This document shows, in pieces, positions 46,917 through 56,196 of a stretch of 64,000 nt of DNA; within the stretch, counting starts at the first letter, position 1, and each line of letters starts with the position of its first letter. Source of the DNA: Pseudomonas asgharzadehiana (GTDB lineage: Bacteria > Pseudomonadota > Gammaproteobacteria > Pseudomonadales > Pseudomonadaceae); NCBI RefSeq assembly GCF_019139815.1, contig NZ_CP077079.1:5587001-5651000 (forward strand), written 5' to 3'. The position numbers were made by a program, and so were the translations under genes. Below the pieces are notes generated by a model. That model ran no database searches. It was not told the origin of the DNA and saw nothing but the letters and a program-made list of their open reading frames with translations.

Positions 46917-49016
46917 TCATTCTTGTTGCCCGGGCTGCTCGGTCAGCGCCGCCGAGGCGGGCCTATCCTCATCCACCTGCGCCATCCGCCGGGGCAACAA
47001 AACCTGCTGTGGATAAGTTTGTGCGAAGTGCACCTCGGCGCAGTTATCCACAAGCTTTTTCAAGCGCTGGTTAAACGCCCGGCTCACCGCATATTGCCCG
47101 CCCGAGACGGTACGAAACTGCGCCGTGAGCACGACGCCGTTGAGGTCCATCCTGTCGACGCCAAACACTTCCAGCGGGCCTTGCAGGTTGTACTTGAGGA
47201 ACACATCGTCGCGGATCGACTGCCCGGCCTCGCGAATCAGCTCCACGGCCTTGTCCACATCGGTGTCGTAGGTGAACTGCACCGAGAAGAACGCATAAGC
47301 AAATTGTCGCGACTGGTTGGTGACCGCCTTGATCTGCCCAAACGGAACCGAGTGGACAAAGCCCTTGCCGTCGCGCAGGCGCAGGGTGCGAATGGTCAGG
47401 CCTTCGACCGTGCCGGCGTGGCCGGAGTCGAGCACCACCCAATCGCCGATGGACAACGTGTCTTCGATGATGATGAACAGCCCGGTGATCACATCCTGCA
47501 CCAGTTGCTGGGAGCCAAAACCAATGGCCAGCCCGACCACGCCGGCGCCCGCCAGCAGCGGCGCGACGTTGATGCCCAGATTGGCCATGGTGGTGATCGC
47601 GCAGATCACCACCAGGATGATCTTCACCGCATTGCGCAGCAGCGGCAGGATGGTTTTGACCCGTGTGCTCGGTTGGCGGCTGGCGCGTTTATTCACCGGT
47701 GGTTTCAGCGCTTCCTGGATGGCCGTGTCGAGCACCACCCAGAACAGCCAGGTCACCAGCAGGATCAGCCCGATGCTGCTCAAGGAGTTGCTGATGGCGC
47801 GACCTATGGAGTTGCGCTCGGCAAACTCAAACAATGACACGCCCCAGATGCGCCCGAGGATTTCGATAAAAGCCACGGCCATGACAATGCGCAAGACCGC
47901 GTGCAACAAACTGAGGAAGCGCTCTTTGTAGGCACTGCTGCGCTGGATCGCCACCTGGCTGCGGGATTTGAACAGGTGCTGCAACACCGTGCTGAGAAAT
48001 ACCGTGCCGATCAGCAGGATGGTGGTGAACAGTGCGCAGCGCAGGACCTTTTGATTATCGTCACCGGCGCCGATCAGGTTGATCGCCGAGACCAGCACCA
48101 TCAATAAAATCGGCCAGTACCACAGCCCGGAGAAGATCCGCAGCGATTGCTGCAAAGCCGGGTGTTTGAGGCGCTGGGCCAGTGGCCGGTTGCGGATCAA
48201 ATGCGCGACAGGCCTGCGCAGGCGCACCACCAGCACGCCGAAAATCAGCGTCGCGAACAGCGCGGTAAATACCGCGACGCTGCTGGTGATATTGCCGCCA
48301 AGTTGACGGGCGATTTGCGGGCTGGTCAGCGCGTCACTGAGGGCGGCGAGAAAGCCGATCAGGAACAGCGGTTTGGGGCAGTAGCCGCGAATAATCCGCA
48401 CCGCCCGGCGCTTATGGCCGACAGTGAACATCACGATCACGCACAGCAGCATCGAGGTGGTAAAGATGCCGCTGCTGGTCGCATAGGCAAAACACAGCGC
48501 CAGTGCGCGGCCGACCGAAGTGGCTAAAAAATAACTGACATACAGGGTCAGCGGCAGGCAAATCAGGGCCGGGATCGTATAGGGCAGCACATAGCCAAGC
48601 ACGCCCAGCAGGCGCCCGCGCCGTTCGACGAATGCGCGCTGGCTCAGGCGCCGCACGAGCAGTCGCCCCAGCAGCGTCAGCAGCGCAAAGGCGCCCAGCC
48701 ACACACCCGACAACAAGAGGAAATCGCCGGCCACGCTCCACGGCGAACGCGCAGCCGTCTGGTCGACCAGGCGCCCGACTTCGTTCGCGGCCCGGTCGGC
48801 ACGCAGGCGCCATTCGTCAATGACGTTCTGATTGAGATCCAGCTTCTGCTGTACGTCATCAATGCTGGAACTGATGGCGCCAAGCAGCCCGCCCTCCACC
48901 AGCAACTCCGGCTTGGCCGGCGCCTCCGGTTCCGGCGCGGTCGCCGCGGCGTGCAACGCGCCGTTGCCGCAACACAGCAGCACGCCGAGCAGTAAGGCAG
49001 TTTTTAAGTTCAGCAA
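46917..49016 (-). CDS. MscS-family mechanosensitive channel
   Basis: Large MscS-like channel of about 699 residues. A signal-peptide-like N-terminus (LLNLKTALLLGVLLCCGNGALHA) precedes a periplasmic stretch and about ten membrane helices. The pore helix and beta domain follow (LLAGAGVVGLAIGFGSQQLVQDVITGLFIIIEDTLSIGDWV, about 480-525), then the cytoplasmic vestibule. I place the start at a TTG (49016-49014) because AAGGAG stands nine bases upstream and the signal peptide begins there; the upstream ATG would add fifty unlikely residues. It protects against hypo-osmotic shock. Confidence 0.87.
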   Translation of the reverse strand: MLNLKTALLLGVLLCCGNGALHAAATAPEPEAPAKPELLVEGGLLGAISSSIDDVQQKLDLNQNVIDEWRLRADRAANEVGRLVDQTAARSPWSVAGDFLLLSGVWLGAFALLTLLGRLLVRRLSQRAFVERRGRLLGVLGYVLPYTIPALICLPLTLYVSYFLATSVGRALALCFAYATSSGIFTTSMLLCVIVMFTVGHKRRAVRIIRGYCPKPLFLIGFLAALSDALTSPQIARQLGGNITSSVAVFTALFATLIFGVLVVRLRRPVAHLIRNRPLAQRLKHPALQQSLRIFSGLWYWPILLMVLVSAINLIGAGDDNQKVLRCALFTTILLIGTVFLSTVLQHLFKSRSQVAIQRSSAYKERFLSLLHAVLRIVMAVAFIEILGRIWGVSLFEFAERNSIGRAISNSLSSIGLILLVTWLFWVVLDTAIQEALKPPVNKRASRQPSTRVKTILPLLRNAVKIILVVICAITTMANLGINVAPLLAGAGVVGLAIGFGSQQLVQDVITGLFIIIEDTLSIGDWVVLDSGHAGTVEGLTIRTLRLRDGKGFVHSVPFGQIKAVTNQSRQFAYAFFSVQFTYDTDVDKAVELIREAGQSIRDDVFLKYNLQGPLEVFGVDRMDLNGVVLTAQFRTVSGGQYAVSRAFNQRLKKLVDNCAEVHFAQTYPQQVLLPRRMAQVDEDRPASAALTEQPGQQE

Positions 49017-49164
49017 AACTCCGAGCTCCTTCAGACGGGTCCGTAAGGAACTGACGGATTTGCGCTCTGATCGTTCCCGGGAATGTGCCGTCTGTAGGAA
49101 CAGCGAAACTTTCAGCCAAATAGCGCAGTCATCCCACAACGACCCTATCTCTACGGGAGCAACC

Positions 49165-50091
49165 ATGGCGGCGATTCATATCGGCATTTCCGGCTGGCGC
49201 TACACGCCCTGGCGCGGGGGCTTCTACCCCCAGGGGCTGACTCAGAAACGCGAATTGCAGTTTGCCTCGCGTGCCGTCAACAGTATCGAAATCAACGGCT
49301 CCTTCTATGCCTTGCAAACTCCCCAGCGTTACGCCGAGTGGTATGCCGACACGCCTGAAGCGTTCATGTTCAGCGTCAAGGCGCCGCGCTACATCACGCA
49401 CACCCTGCGCTTGAAGGACGCACACGCGGCCATGGCCAATTTCTTTGCCTCCGGCGTGCTTGAACTCAAAGAAAAGCTGGGCGCCATCCTTTGGCAATTC
49501 CCGCCCAGTTTCAAATTTGATCCCGCGTTGTTCGAAGGCTTTTTAAAGCAATTACCCACCGACACCCAACAGGCCGCCGCCCTCGCCCGCCAGCATGAGC
49601 CGCGCCTGAACGGCAAAGCGAGCCTGCAAGCCCACGGCAAACGCGTGCTGCGCCATGCGGTGGAGATACGGCATAAAAGTTTTGCCGAACCGGCCTTTGT
49701 GCAATTGCTTGAGCAGCACGGCGTAGCCTTGGTGGTGGCGGACACCGCCGGCAAGTGGCCGTATCTGGAAGACGTCACCGCCGATTTCGTGTACCTGCGC
49801 CTGCACGGCGATAAGCAGTTGTACGCCAGCGGTTATACGAGCGAGGCGCTCAAGCGCTGGGGTGACCGCATCGAGTGCTGGCGCCACGGCAAACAACCGC
49901 CGGACGCTCACCTGATCGACCCGCATCACACGCCCCATGCGCGTAAGCAGCGTGATGTGTTCTGTTTTTTCGACAATGACATCAAGGTGCGGGCGCCCTT
50001 CGACGCGCGCCAATTGCTCCACCGTTTCGGGTTGGATAAACACCTCGCCACCGAGCCCGGCCAACTGCCGCAACCGGGGGTATTGCCATGA
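49165..50091 (+). CDS. DUF72 domain protein
   Basis: DUF72/YecE family, 308 residues, TIM-barrel fold. The N-terminal HIGISGWRYTPWRGGFYP and VNSIEINGSFYALQTPQRYAEWYADTP are diagnostic, with VKAPRYITHTLRL and FVYLRLHGDKQLYASGYT. No biochemical function is established for the family. ATG at 49165 follows GGGAGCAACC. Overlaps the next gene by four bases, so it probably belongs to the ybhP-clsB-ybhN transcript. Confidence 0.92.
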   Translation: MAAIHIGISGWRYTPWRGGFYPQGLTQKRELQFASRAVNSIEINGSFYALQTPQRYAEWYADTPEAFMFSVKAPRYITHTLRLKDAHAAMANFFASGVLELKEKLGAILWQFPPSFKFDPALFEGFLKQLPTDTQQAAALARQHEPRLNGKASLQAHGKRVLRHAVEIRHKSFAEPAFVQLLEQHGVALVVADTAGKWPYLEDVTADFVYLRLHGDKQLYASGYTSEALKRWGDRIECWRHGKQPPDAHLIDPHHTPHARKQRDVFCFFDNDIKVRAPFDARQLLHRFGLDKHLATEPGQLPQPGVLP

Positions 50092-50864
50092 CCCACCCGG
50101 AACTGATCCCCACCCCGCCCTCCGCCGCCATCCGACGTTTTACGGTGCTGACGGTGAATATTCACAAGGGTTTCACCGCCCTGAACCGGCGTTTCATCCT
50201 GCCCGAGTTGCGCGAGGCGGTGCGCAGCGTAGGCGCCGACATGGTGTTTTTGCAGGAGATCCACGGCACTCATGAACGCCATCCACAGCGCTACAGCGAC
50301 TGGCCGAGCATGCCGCAATATGAGTTCCTCGCCGACAGCATCTGGCCGCAGTTTGCCTACGGGCGCAACGCGGTTTACCCCCATGGCGATCATGGCAATG
50401 CACTGCTGTCGAAATTCCAGATCGTGCGCCACGACAACCTGGACATATCCCAAAGCGGGCACGAAAACCGTGGCCTGCTGCATTGCGTGCTGCGCCTGCC
50501 GGGTACCGGGCAAGAAGTCCACGCGATCTGTATGCACCTGGGCTTGCGCGAGGTCCATCGCCAGCAGCAACTGCGCCTGCTGGAGCAGCGTATCAGTGAG
50601 ATTCCCGCCGATGCGCCGTTGGTGGTGGCCGGGGATTTCAACGATTGGCGCCAGCGCGCCGACCTGAGCCAGAGCGGCCTCAAGGAAGTGTTCGTCGAAG
50701 CCTTGGGCAAGCCGGCGCGCACCTTTCCCGCGCGCCTGCCGTTGCTCGCGCTGGACCGCATTTACGTGCGCAACTTAAAGGCCCATCACCCGAAAGTGCT
50801 GAACACACGGCCCTGGTCCCATCTGTCGGACCATGTGCCGCTCTCGGTGGAGGTCGAACTATGA
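50088..50864 (+). CDS. ybhP: Endonuclease/exonuclease/phosphatase family protein, YbhP-like
   Basis: EEP-fold protein of 258 residues. Catalytic segments visible are LTVNIHKGFTALNRRF, FLQEIHGTHERHP (metal-binding Glu), CMHLGLREVHRQQQL, VVAGDFNDWRQRA and the terminal SHLSDHVPLSVEVEL. The cluster with cardiolipin synthase suggests action on phospholipids or phosphodiesters, as in E. coli ybhP-clsB-ybhN. Overlaps both neighbours. Confidence 0.9.
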   Translation: MTHPELIPTPPSAAIRRFTVLTVNIHKGFTALNRRFILPELREAVRSVGADMVFLQEIHGTHERHPQRYSDWPSMPQYEFLADSIWPQFAYGRNAVYPHGDHGNALLSKFQIVRHDNLDISQSGHENRGLLHCVLRLPGTGQEVHAICMHLGLREVHRQQQLRLLEQRISEIPADAPLVVAGDFNDWRQRADLSQSGLKEVFVEALGKPARTFPARLPLLALDRIYVRNLKAHHPKVLNTRPWSHLSDHVPLSVEVEL

Positions 50865-52129
50865 ACGTCGCGGTAGAGCACATTCCCACCGACCAACCGC
50901 CGGATGAAACCAAGGCCCGCGACCTGGACTACGGCTGGCAAAGCGGCAACCAGATCCAGTTGCTGGAGAACGGCGAGGCCTACTTTCCACGGGTGTTCGA
51001 GGCCATGCGCCAAGCCCAGCGCGAGATCCTGCTGGAGACGTTCATCCTCTTCGAAGACAAGGTTGGGTACGCGCTGCAACGCATCCTGATCGCGGCGGCG
51101 CAGCGTGGCGTGAAGGTGGTGGTGAGCCTTGACGGTTTTGGCTGTGGCGAACTGAGCCCGGCGTTCCTGAGCGAATTGGCCGACGCCGGGGTGATGGTGC
51201 AAATGTTTGATCCCGCCGCCAAAACCCTCGGCATCCGCACCAACTGGTTTCGCCGCCTGCATCGCAAGATCGTGGTGGTGGATGCCAGCGTGGGGTTTAT
51301 CGGCGGGATCAATTTTTCGGCCGATCACCTGGCCGATTTCGGCGCCGAAGCCAAACAGGATTACGCCGTGCAAGTGGTTGGCCCGGCAGTGGCCGACCTG
51401 CATCACTTCGCCCTGGCGCAAAGCGGCCGCCAAGTGCGCACGCGACGCGGTTGGCGGCGCCGCCAGCAACGGCCTGCGCCTTGGTCGACCGAGCAGGGCG
51501 ATGGCTGGGTACGTTTGATTTACCGCGACAACCTGCAACACCGCGACGATATCGAAGAGGCCTATATCCAGGCACTGAGCAAAGCCCAAACACGGGCGGT
51601 GATCGCCAATGCGTATTTCTTTCCCGGCTACCGCCTGCTGCGCGAGATCCGTAATGCCGCACGCCGTGGCGTGCAGGTGCAACTGATCATGCAGGGCCAG
51701 CCCGACGTGCTGCTGGCCAAGCTGGCGGCGCGCATGCTCTACGACTACCTGCTCAAGGATGGCGTGGTGATCCACGAATACTGCCAGCGCCCGCTGCACG
51801 GCAAAGTGGCGCTGGTGGACGACGCCTGGAGCACCGTGGGCTCCAGCAACCTGGACCCGTTGAGCCTGGCGCTGAACCTGGAAGCCAACGTGTTGATTGG
51901 CGACCGTGCGTTCAACCAGCAGTTGTATGAACGCCTGCAAGCCCTTGCGAAAAATCACTGCCGGACCATCCCGCAAAAGCGCAAGCCGCGCCTATGGCTG
52001 TGGCGATTGACCGTGGGTTTCCTGGTGTTCCATGTGATGCGCCACTTCCCGGCGCTGACCGGCTGGCTGCCGGCGCACAAACCGCGCTTGAAACCTTTTG
52101 TACACGAGGGCCAGGCCCATGACGTCTGA
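50861..52129 (+). CDS. clsB: Cardiolipin synthase B
   Basis: Phospholipase D-type enzyme of 422 residues with two HKD motifs: RLHRKIVVVDASVGFIGGIN near 132-151 and PLHGKVALVDDAWSTVGSSN near 312-331. It transfers phosphatidyl groups to make cardiolipin at the inner membrane. No N-terminal membrane helices, which fits ClsB rather than ClsA; one hydrophobic stretch near the C-terminus (LTVGFLVFHVMRHFPAL). Starts on the ATGA of the upstream gene. Confidence 0.95.
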   Translation: MNVAVEHIPTDQPPDETKARDLDYGWQSGNQIQLLENGEAYFPRVFEAMRQAQREILLETFILFEDKVGYALQRILIAAAQRGVKVVVSLDGFGCGELSPAFLSELADAGVMVQMFDPAAKTLGIRTNWFRRLHRKIVVVDASVGFIGGINFSADHLADFGAEAKQDYAVQVVGPAVADLHHFALAQSGRQVRTRRGWRRRQQRPAPWSTEQGDGWVRLIYRDNLQHRDDIEEAYIQALSKAQTRAVIANAYFFPGYRLLREIRNAARRGVQVQLIMQGQPDVLLAKLAARMLYDYLLKDGVVIHEYCQRPLHGKVALVDDAWSTVGSSNLDPLSLALNLEANVLIGDRAFNQQLYERLQALAKNHCRTIPQKRKPRLWLWRLTVGFLVFHVMRHFPALTGWLPAHKPRLKPFVHEGQAHDV

Positions 52130-53063
52130 ACGCTTCAAACGCTGGAAGAAACCCCTGACCGTCGCATTCTTCCTGCTGCTGATCGCGCTGTTCACCCTGC
52201 TCGCTCGCAGGATCGACTGGAGCGAAGTGGTCCAGACCTTGGGCGATTTCAAACTGCGCACGTTGTTGGTCGCCAGCGCGCTGACCTTATGCAGCTTTAT
52301 CGTCTACGCCTGCTTCGACCTGATCGGCCGCACCTACATCCGCCAGCCCTTGCGCTGGAAGCAGATCCTGCCGGTGGGGATCATCAGCTACGCGTTCAAC
52401 CTCAACCTGAGCGCGTGGGTCGGCGGCATCGCCATGCGCTACCGGCTGTACTCGCGCCTGGGGGTGAGCACCGGCAATATCGCCAAGATCCTCGGCTTGA
52501 GCCTGGCCACCAATTGGTTTGGCTACATGGCATTGGCCGGCGCGGTGTTCAGCAGCGGGCTGGTGACGATGCCGCCGGGTTGGAAGCTGAGCAGCGGCGC
52601 CTTGCAGGGGGTGGGCGTGCTGTTGGTGCTGGCCAGTCTGGGTTACCTGGCGGCGTGCCGGTTTGCAAAAAAACGCGCCTGGTCGATTCGCGGCATCGAG
52701 ATCAATCTGCCCTCGCTGCGCATGGCCTGCTTGCAGTTGGCCCTGGGTGCGCTGAATTGGTCGCTGATGGCCGCGGTGATTTTTACCCTGCTGCCCGCCA
52801 AGCTGGACTATCCACTGGTACTCGGCGTGTTGCTGATCAGCGCGATTGCCGGGGTGTTGACGCATATCCCGGCCGGGCTCGGCGTGCTGGAAGCGGTGTT
52901 CATCGGCTTGTTGCAGCATGAAGCATCACGGGGCAGTTTGTTGGCCGGCTTGATTGCTTATCGGGCGATCTACTTTATTTGCCCGCTGCTGATTGCGCTG
53001 GTGATGTACCTGGCGGTGGAGGCCAAGGCGAAGGCGTTGCGGGTTAAGAAAACCGCCACGTGA
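52119..53063 (+). CDS. ybhN: YbhN/UPF0104 membrane protein (LPG synthase TM family)
   Basis: Integral membrane protein of 314 residues with about eight helices, of the lysylphosphatidylglycerol synthase transmembrane/flippase-like family. Characteristic segments are YAFNLNLSAWVGGIAMRYRLYSRLGVS and GVLTHIPAGLGVLEAVFIGLL. It lacks the aminoacyl-transferase domain. Overlaps the clsB end by eleven bases; role probably in lipid movement in concert with ClsB. Confidence 0.92.
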   Translation: MTSERFKRWKKPLTVAFFLLLIALFTLLARRIDWSEVVQTLGDFKLRTLLVASALTLCSFIVYACFDLIGRTYIRQPLRWKQILPVGIISYAFNLNLSAWVGGIAMRYRLYSRLGVSTGNIAKILGLSLATNWFGYMALAGAVFSSGLVTMPPGWKLSSGALQGVGVLLVLASLGYLAACRFAKKRAWSIRGIEINLPSLRMACLQLALGALNWSLMAAVIFTLLPAKLDYPLVLGVLLISAIAGVLTHIPAGLGVLEAVFIGLLQHEASRGSLLAGLIAYRAIYFICPLLIALVMYLAVEAKAKALRVKKTAT

Positions 53064-53076
53064 GGGAAGAGTTGCC

Positions 53077-53103
53077 GGGCGTACCGCCTTCGCGGGTACG
53101 CCC
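53077..53103. repeat. REP-like hairpin between convergent genes
   Basis: GGGCGTACC and GGGTACGCCC pair around GCCTTCGC. There is no T-run. Sequence style (CGCGGGTACGCCCACCTACA) resembles another common Pseudomonas intergenic repeat class. Confidence 0.55.
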
Positions 53104-53114
53104 ACCTACACGAA

Positions 53115-53870
53115 TTACCTGGACTGGATGATGCTCAAGCGCTCCCCCACTACCATCTCGGTGATCCAGTCCACCAGAATCGACGTGTAAGCCTGTTGCG
53201 ACACCGGATCACTCAAGGCATGGTCGGCACCGTCGATGATGCGGTGCGTCAGGGAATGGGTCTGCTGGCACGCCGCGCGGTAGCTCATGATGGTGGCGTG
53301 GGGCACATGGTCGTCGGTTTGCGATTCGACGATCAGCACATCCCCGGTAAATGCCGAGCACGCCTGCAAGGCGCGATTGGTTTGCGCATGCACCAGCGTG
53401 CTGCGGTAATCCATCAAGTCCATCTTGTCCAGGTCACGCTTGGGCTTGGTCCATTCCTGGTCGCGATACAGCGCCGGCACCCGCAGCGCCAGCCAGCGTA
53501 CCGGGCGCAACGACGTCAGGATCGCGGCCAGGTAACCGCCATAACTGGTGCCCACCACGGCCACCGCCGACGTGTCGATAGCCGGGTGCGAGAGCAGCCG
53601 GTCGTAGGCGGCCAACAGGTCGCACAGGTTGTCTTCGCGGGTGACGCGCGATAGCGGAATACCGGTGCCGGCATGGCCGCGCAGGTCGAAGGTGAGGCAC
53701 ACACAGCCGAGGCCGGCGATGCCTTTGGCGCGCTCAAGATCGCGCTCCTGGCTACCGCCCCAACCGTGTACGAACAACACGCCCGGCACTTTGGATTTGG
53801 GGCTCAGGAACGTCCCGCTCATCTGTTCGTCGTCGATATCGATCGCAATGCTTTCGCTTCTAGCCGTCAT
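53115..53870 (-). CDS. Alpha/beta hydrolase
   Basis: Serine hydrolase of 251 residues. The nucleophile elbow is GTSYGGYLAA, the oxyanion segment VLFVHGWGGSQERDLER, and the acid and histidine lie in ESQTDDHVPH and DGADHALSD. It resembles dienelactone hydrolase/acyl peptidase-like enzymes. The start overlaps the end of the DUF3182 gene by eleven bases, so the two proteins are likely to act together. The substrate is unknown. Confidence 0.88.
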   Translation of the reverse strand: MTARSESIAIDIDDEQMSGTFLSPKSKVPGVLFVHGWGGSQERDLERAKGIAGLGCVCLTFDLRGHAGTGIPLSRVTREDNLCDLLAAYDRLLSHPAIDTSAVAVVGTSYGGYLAAILTSLRPVRWLALRVPALYRDQEWTKPKRDLDKMDLMDYRSTLVHAQTNRALQACSAFTGDVLIVESQTDDHVPHATIMSYRAACQQTHSLTHRIIDGADHALSDPVSQQAYTSILVDWITEMVVGERLSIIQSR

Positions 53871-54969
53871 AAGAGTTAACCGTTACGTACTTAAGGAGAA
53901 AGTCGCTGTTTTGCGCCGGGCCGCGGTACACCTCGATGGCGTCCGCCGGCAGCGCCTGCTCCACGTAGGTCTCTACCGAGGACACACGAATGGCCTTGAG
54001 ACCTGGTTGATTGACAAAGCTCTGCAGCGCCGCGACTTCCGCGCTGCTGGCCCCGCCCATGCGCCAGGATTGTTCAAGCACGCCACTGCGGCGCTGGCCA
54101 TCACTGTCCAGGCCCTGGGCGATGTCGTAGTTGCGCCGCGAGGCGTAGAAGCCGGGGTAGGCTTCATCCGCGGCGGCATCGAAGACCTGGGCTTGCTCGA
54201 TAGCCAGGCGCACATCGTCGGGCAGGTCGAGCTTCAGCAAATCCGCGTAATCACCCGGCACCACCAGCAGGTTGGAGCCGCCATAGACCTTCTCGCCCTG
54301 CCCGTCCTCGGTGAGGTATTGCTCCCCGCAATAGCTGAACACACGCTCGCCGATACAACTGTGGCCCACACTATGGGTGACCACATCGTGCAGGTCTTGT
54401 TCCAGCACCACGCCTTGGTTGAACAGTTGCGCCGCATCGGGCCGCGCCAGCAGCGCATCGAATTCGTCGAGGCTGTGGATAACTTCCTGACCGCGCCCAG
54501 CACACGCATGCACCGGTTTCAGCCGAATGGGCCCGCTGTAGAGCAAGCGCGTGGCGGCGGGCCGTGCATCGTCCAGGGCAAATACGCTGAGGCCGTCGAG
54601 CACCACATCGCGTACACGCTCACAGAACAACGCCGACCAGCCTTCGGGCGCCTTGGCTTCGGGACCTAACAGGCCATGGCTGATGGCTTTGGTGCAGATG
54701 AAATCGTGCTCGACATACCCGCCCCACAAGTCTTGCGGGCCTCTGATATTCAGGGCGAGCGCCTGCTCCGGCCCCACCAACGTTTGGGTGGGCAGCAGGT
54801 AAAGTTCGCGGCCTGCGTGTTTTTGCCGGTCGTAGCTACCACCGAATTCAAGCCCCAGGACCTGCGCCAGCCAACGGGCCAAGGCGCGGTTGGTGTCGAC
54901 TTCATGCTGTGGCGCGCCCGCTCGCGAGGAGTGAGCAACCACCAGTTTTTTACGTTGATTTGGGGTCAT
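53860..54969 (-). CDS. DUF3182 family protein, ATP-grasp-like
   Basis: Soluble protein of 369 residues. Segments RLLYSGPIRLKPVHACAGRGQ, FNQGVVLEQDLHDVVTHSVG and EKVYGGSNLLVVPGDYADLL are reminiscent of ATP-grasp ligases: lysine in a beta strand, then a Glu-rich ATP-binding strand. I recall the family as DUF3182, seen in pseudomonads; no reaction is known. It is directly coupled to the alpha/beta hydrolase gene. Confidence 0.75.
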   Translation of the reverse strand: MTPNQRKKLVVAHSSRAGAPQHEVDTNRALARWLAQVLGLEFGGSYDRQKHAGRELYLLPTQTLVGPEQALALNIRGPQDLWGGYVEHDFICTKAISHGLLGPEAKAPEGWSALFCERVRDVVLDGLSVFALDDARPAATRLLYSGPIRLKPVHACAGRGQEVIHSLDEFDALLARPDAAQLFNQGVVLEQDLHDVVTHSVGHSCIGERVFSYCGEQYLTEDGQGEKVYGGSNLLVVPGDYADLLKLDLPDDVRLAIEQAQVFDAAADEAYPGFYASRRNYDIAQGLDSDGQRRSGVLEQSWRMGGASSAEVAALQSFVNQPGLKAIRVSSVETYVEQALPADAIEVYRGPAQNSDFLLKYVTVNSYDG

Positions 54970-55139
54970 GCTTCCCCCTTGGCTATCCCACCGTGTGTGT
55001 ACAACAAGGGGTTGCAGGGATCAGGCCAAGGCTGATTGACGCGTAGGGTCCGGAATTTCATCCGTTGTGGAAAAAAGATGGCAGATGGCCTGTTTTATTC
55101 TGCACGACGGCGATGCGAGGGCGCGGCGTTCTGCACGAC

Positions 55140-56099
55140 TTACACGCCAAAGCGGCTGCGGTAATCACTGGGCGCCAGGCCGGTGATTTTTTTGAATGTG
55201 GCACGAAAGGCACTGGGGTCCTGGTAGCCCACGGTCCAGGCGATATGGTCGATGGTGCCGTTGGTGAACTCCAGCATCTGCCGCGCCTTGCCCACGCGCA
55301 GGTGCTGGCAGTATTCGGTGGGCTTCAGGCCGGTGGCGCCGCGAAAACGCCGCAGGAAGGTGCGTTCTTCCAGGCCCGCTTCCTGCGCCATGGCCGCGAC
55401 AGACACATCCACCGCGCCGCTGGCCTGCAACCAGTGCTGAACCTTGAGAATGGCCGCGTCGCCATGGCCGAGGATCGGCGCAAAATTACTGCCGCACTGG
55501 CTGGCGCTGTCGCTGTGTTCGATCACCAGAAAGCGCGCCGTGTCGGCGGCGATGCTTGGCCCCATCAGCCGATCGACCAGGCGCAAGCCCAGCTCGGACC
55601 AGGCCATCAACCCGGCCGTGGTGATCAAGTCGCCGTCATCGACGATGGGTTTGTCCGCTTCCAGGCGCACTGCGGGGTAACGTGCGGCGAAGGATTCGGC
55701 GGATGACCAATGAGTGGTGGCGCTGCGCCCATCCAATAAACCGCTGCGCGCCAGCATGATTGAGCCGATGCACACGCCGCCAAGGACGGTGCCGGCCGCA
55801 TGTTGTTGGCGGATCCATGCCAGCAGCGCCGCCGGCGCCTGTGCCTCGGTGAACTCGCCGATCGAAGGCGGTACCAGCACGGCCATCAGCGGCTGCTCGG
55901 GGCCTGGGTGAGTGTCGAATACTTTTGCCGGTAGGCCATCGGCCTGCACTTGCCAATGGCTGACGCGTAGCAGCGGCAATTGCGCCGACTGGTGCTCGGC
56001 GCCAATCCGGTTGGCCACCCCAAACAGGTCGGTCAAGCCATGCACGGCGGCCAACTGCGCACCTTGGTAAATCAACACACCCAACTCAACAACAGCCAT
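55140..56099 (-). CDS. GlxA-type AraC family regulator
   Basis: Regulator of 319 residues. The N-terminal DJ-1/PfpI-like domain (VVELGVLIYQGAQLAAVHGLTDLFG, VLGGVCIGSIMLARSGLLDG) is followed by a C-terminal AraC double helix-turn-helix (VAAMAQEAGLEERTFLRRFRGATG, AWTVGYQDPSAFRATFKKITG). The ATG at 56099 has GGGGGAAA upstream; a further in-frame ATG at 56135 has none. Divergent from the isochorismatase hydrolase gene, which it may control. Confidence 0.9.
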   Translation of the reverse strand: MAVVELGVLIYQGAQLAAVHGLTDLFGVANRIGAEHQSAQLPLLRVSHWQVQADGLPAKVFDTHPGPEQPLMAVLVPPSIGEFTEAQAPAALLAWIRQQHAAGTVLGGVCIGSIMLARSGLLDGRSATTHWSSAESFAARYPAVRLEADKPIVDDGDLITTAGLMAWSELGLRLVDRLMGPSIAADTARFLVIEHSDSASQCGSNFAPILGHGDAAILKVQHWLQASGAVDVSVAAMAQEAGLEERTFLRRFRGATGLKPTEYCQHLRVGKARQMLEFTNGTIDHIAWTVGYQDPSAFRATFKKITGLAPSDYRSRFGV

Positions 56100-56196
56100 T
56101 GTCAGTTTTCCCCCTGTTATTGTCGGTGCAGCCAATGCCCGGCGCCGGCGCCAGCTAAGATACTGAGCCCATCAACCCATCAAGAGGCAATTACCC

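Noticed and set aside
53077..53103. Hairpin as a Rho-independent terminator
   Set aside because: The stem is good but no T-run follows on either strand; classified as a REP-like repeat.
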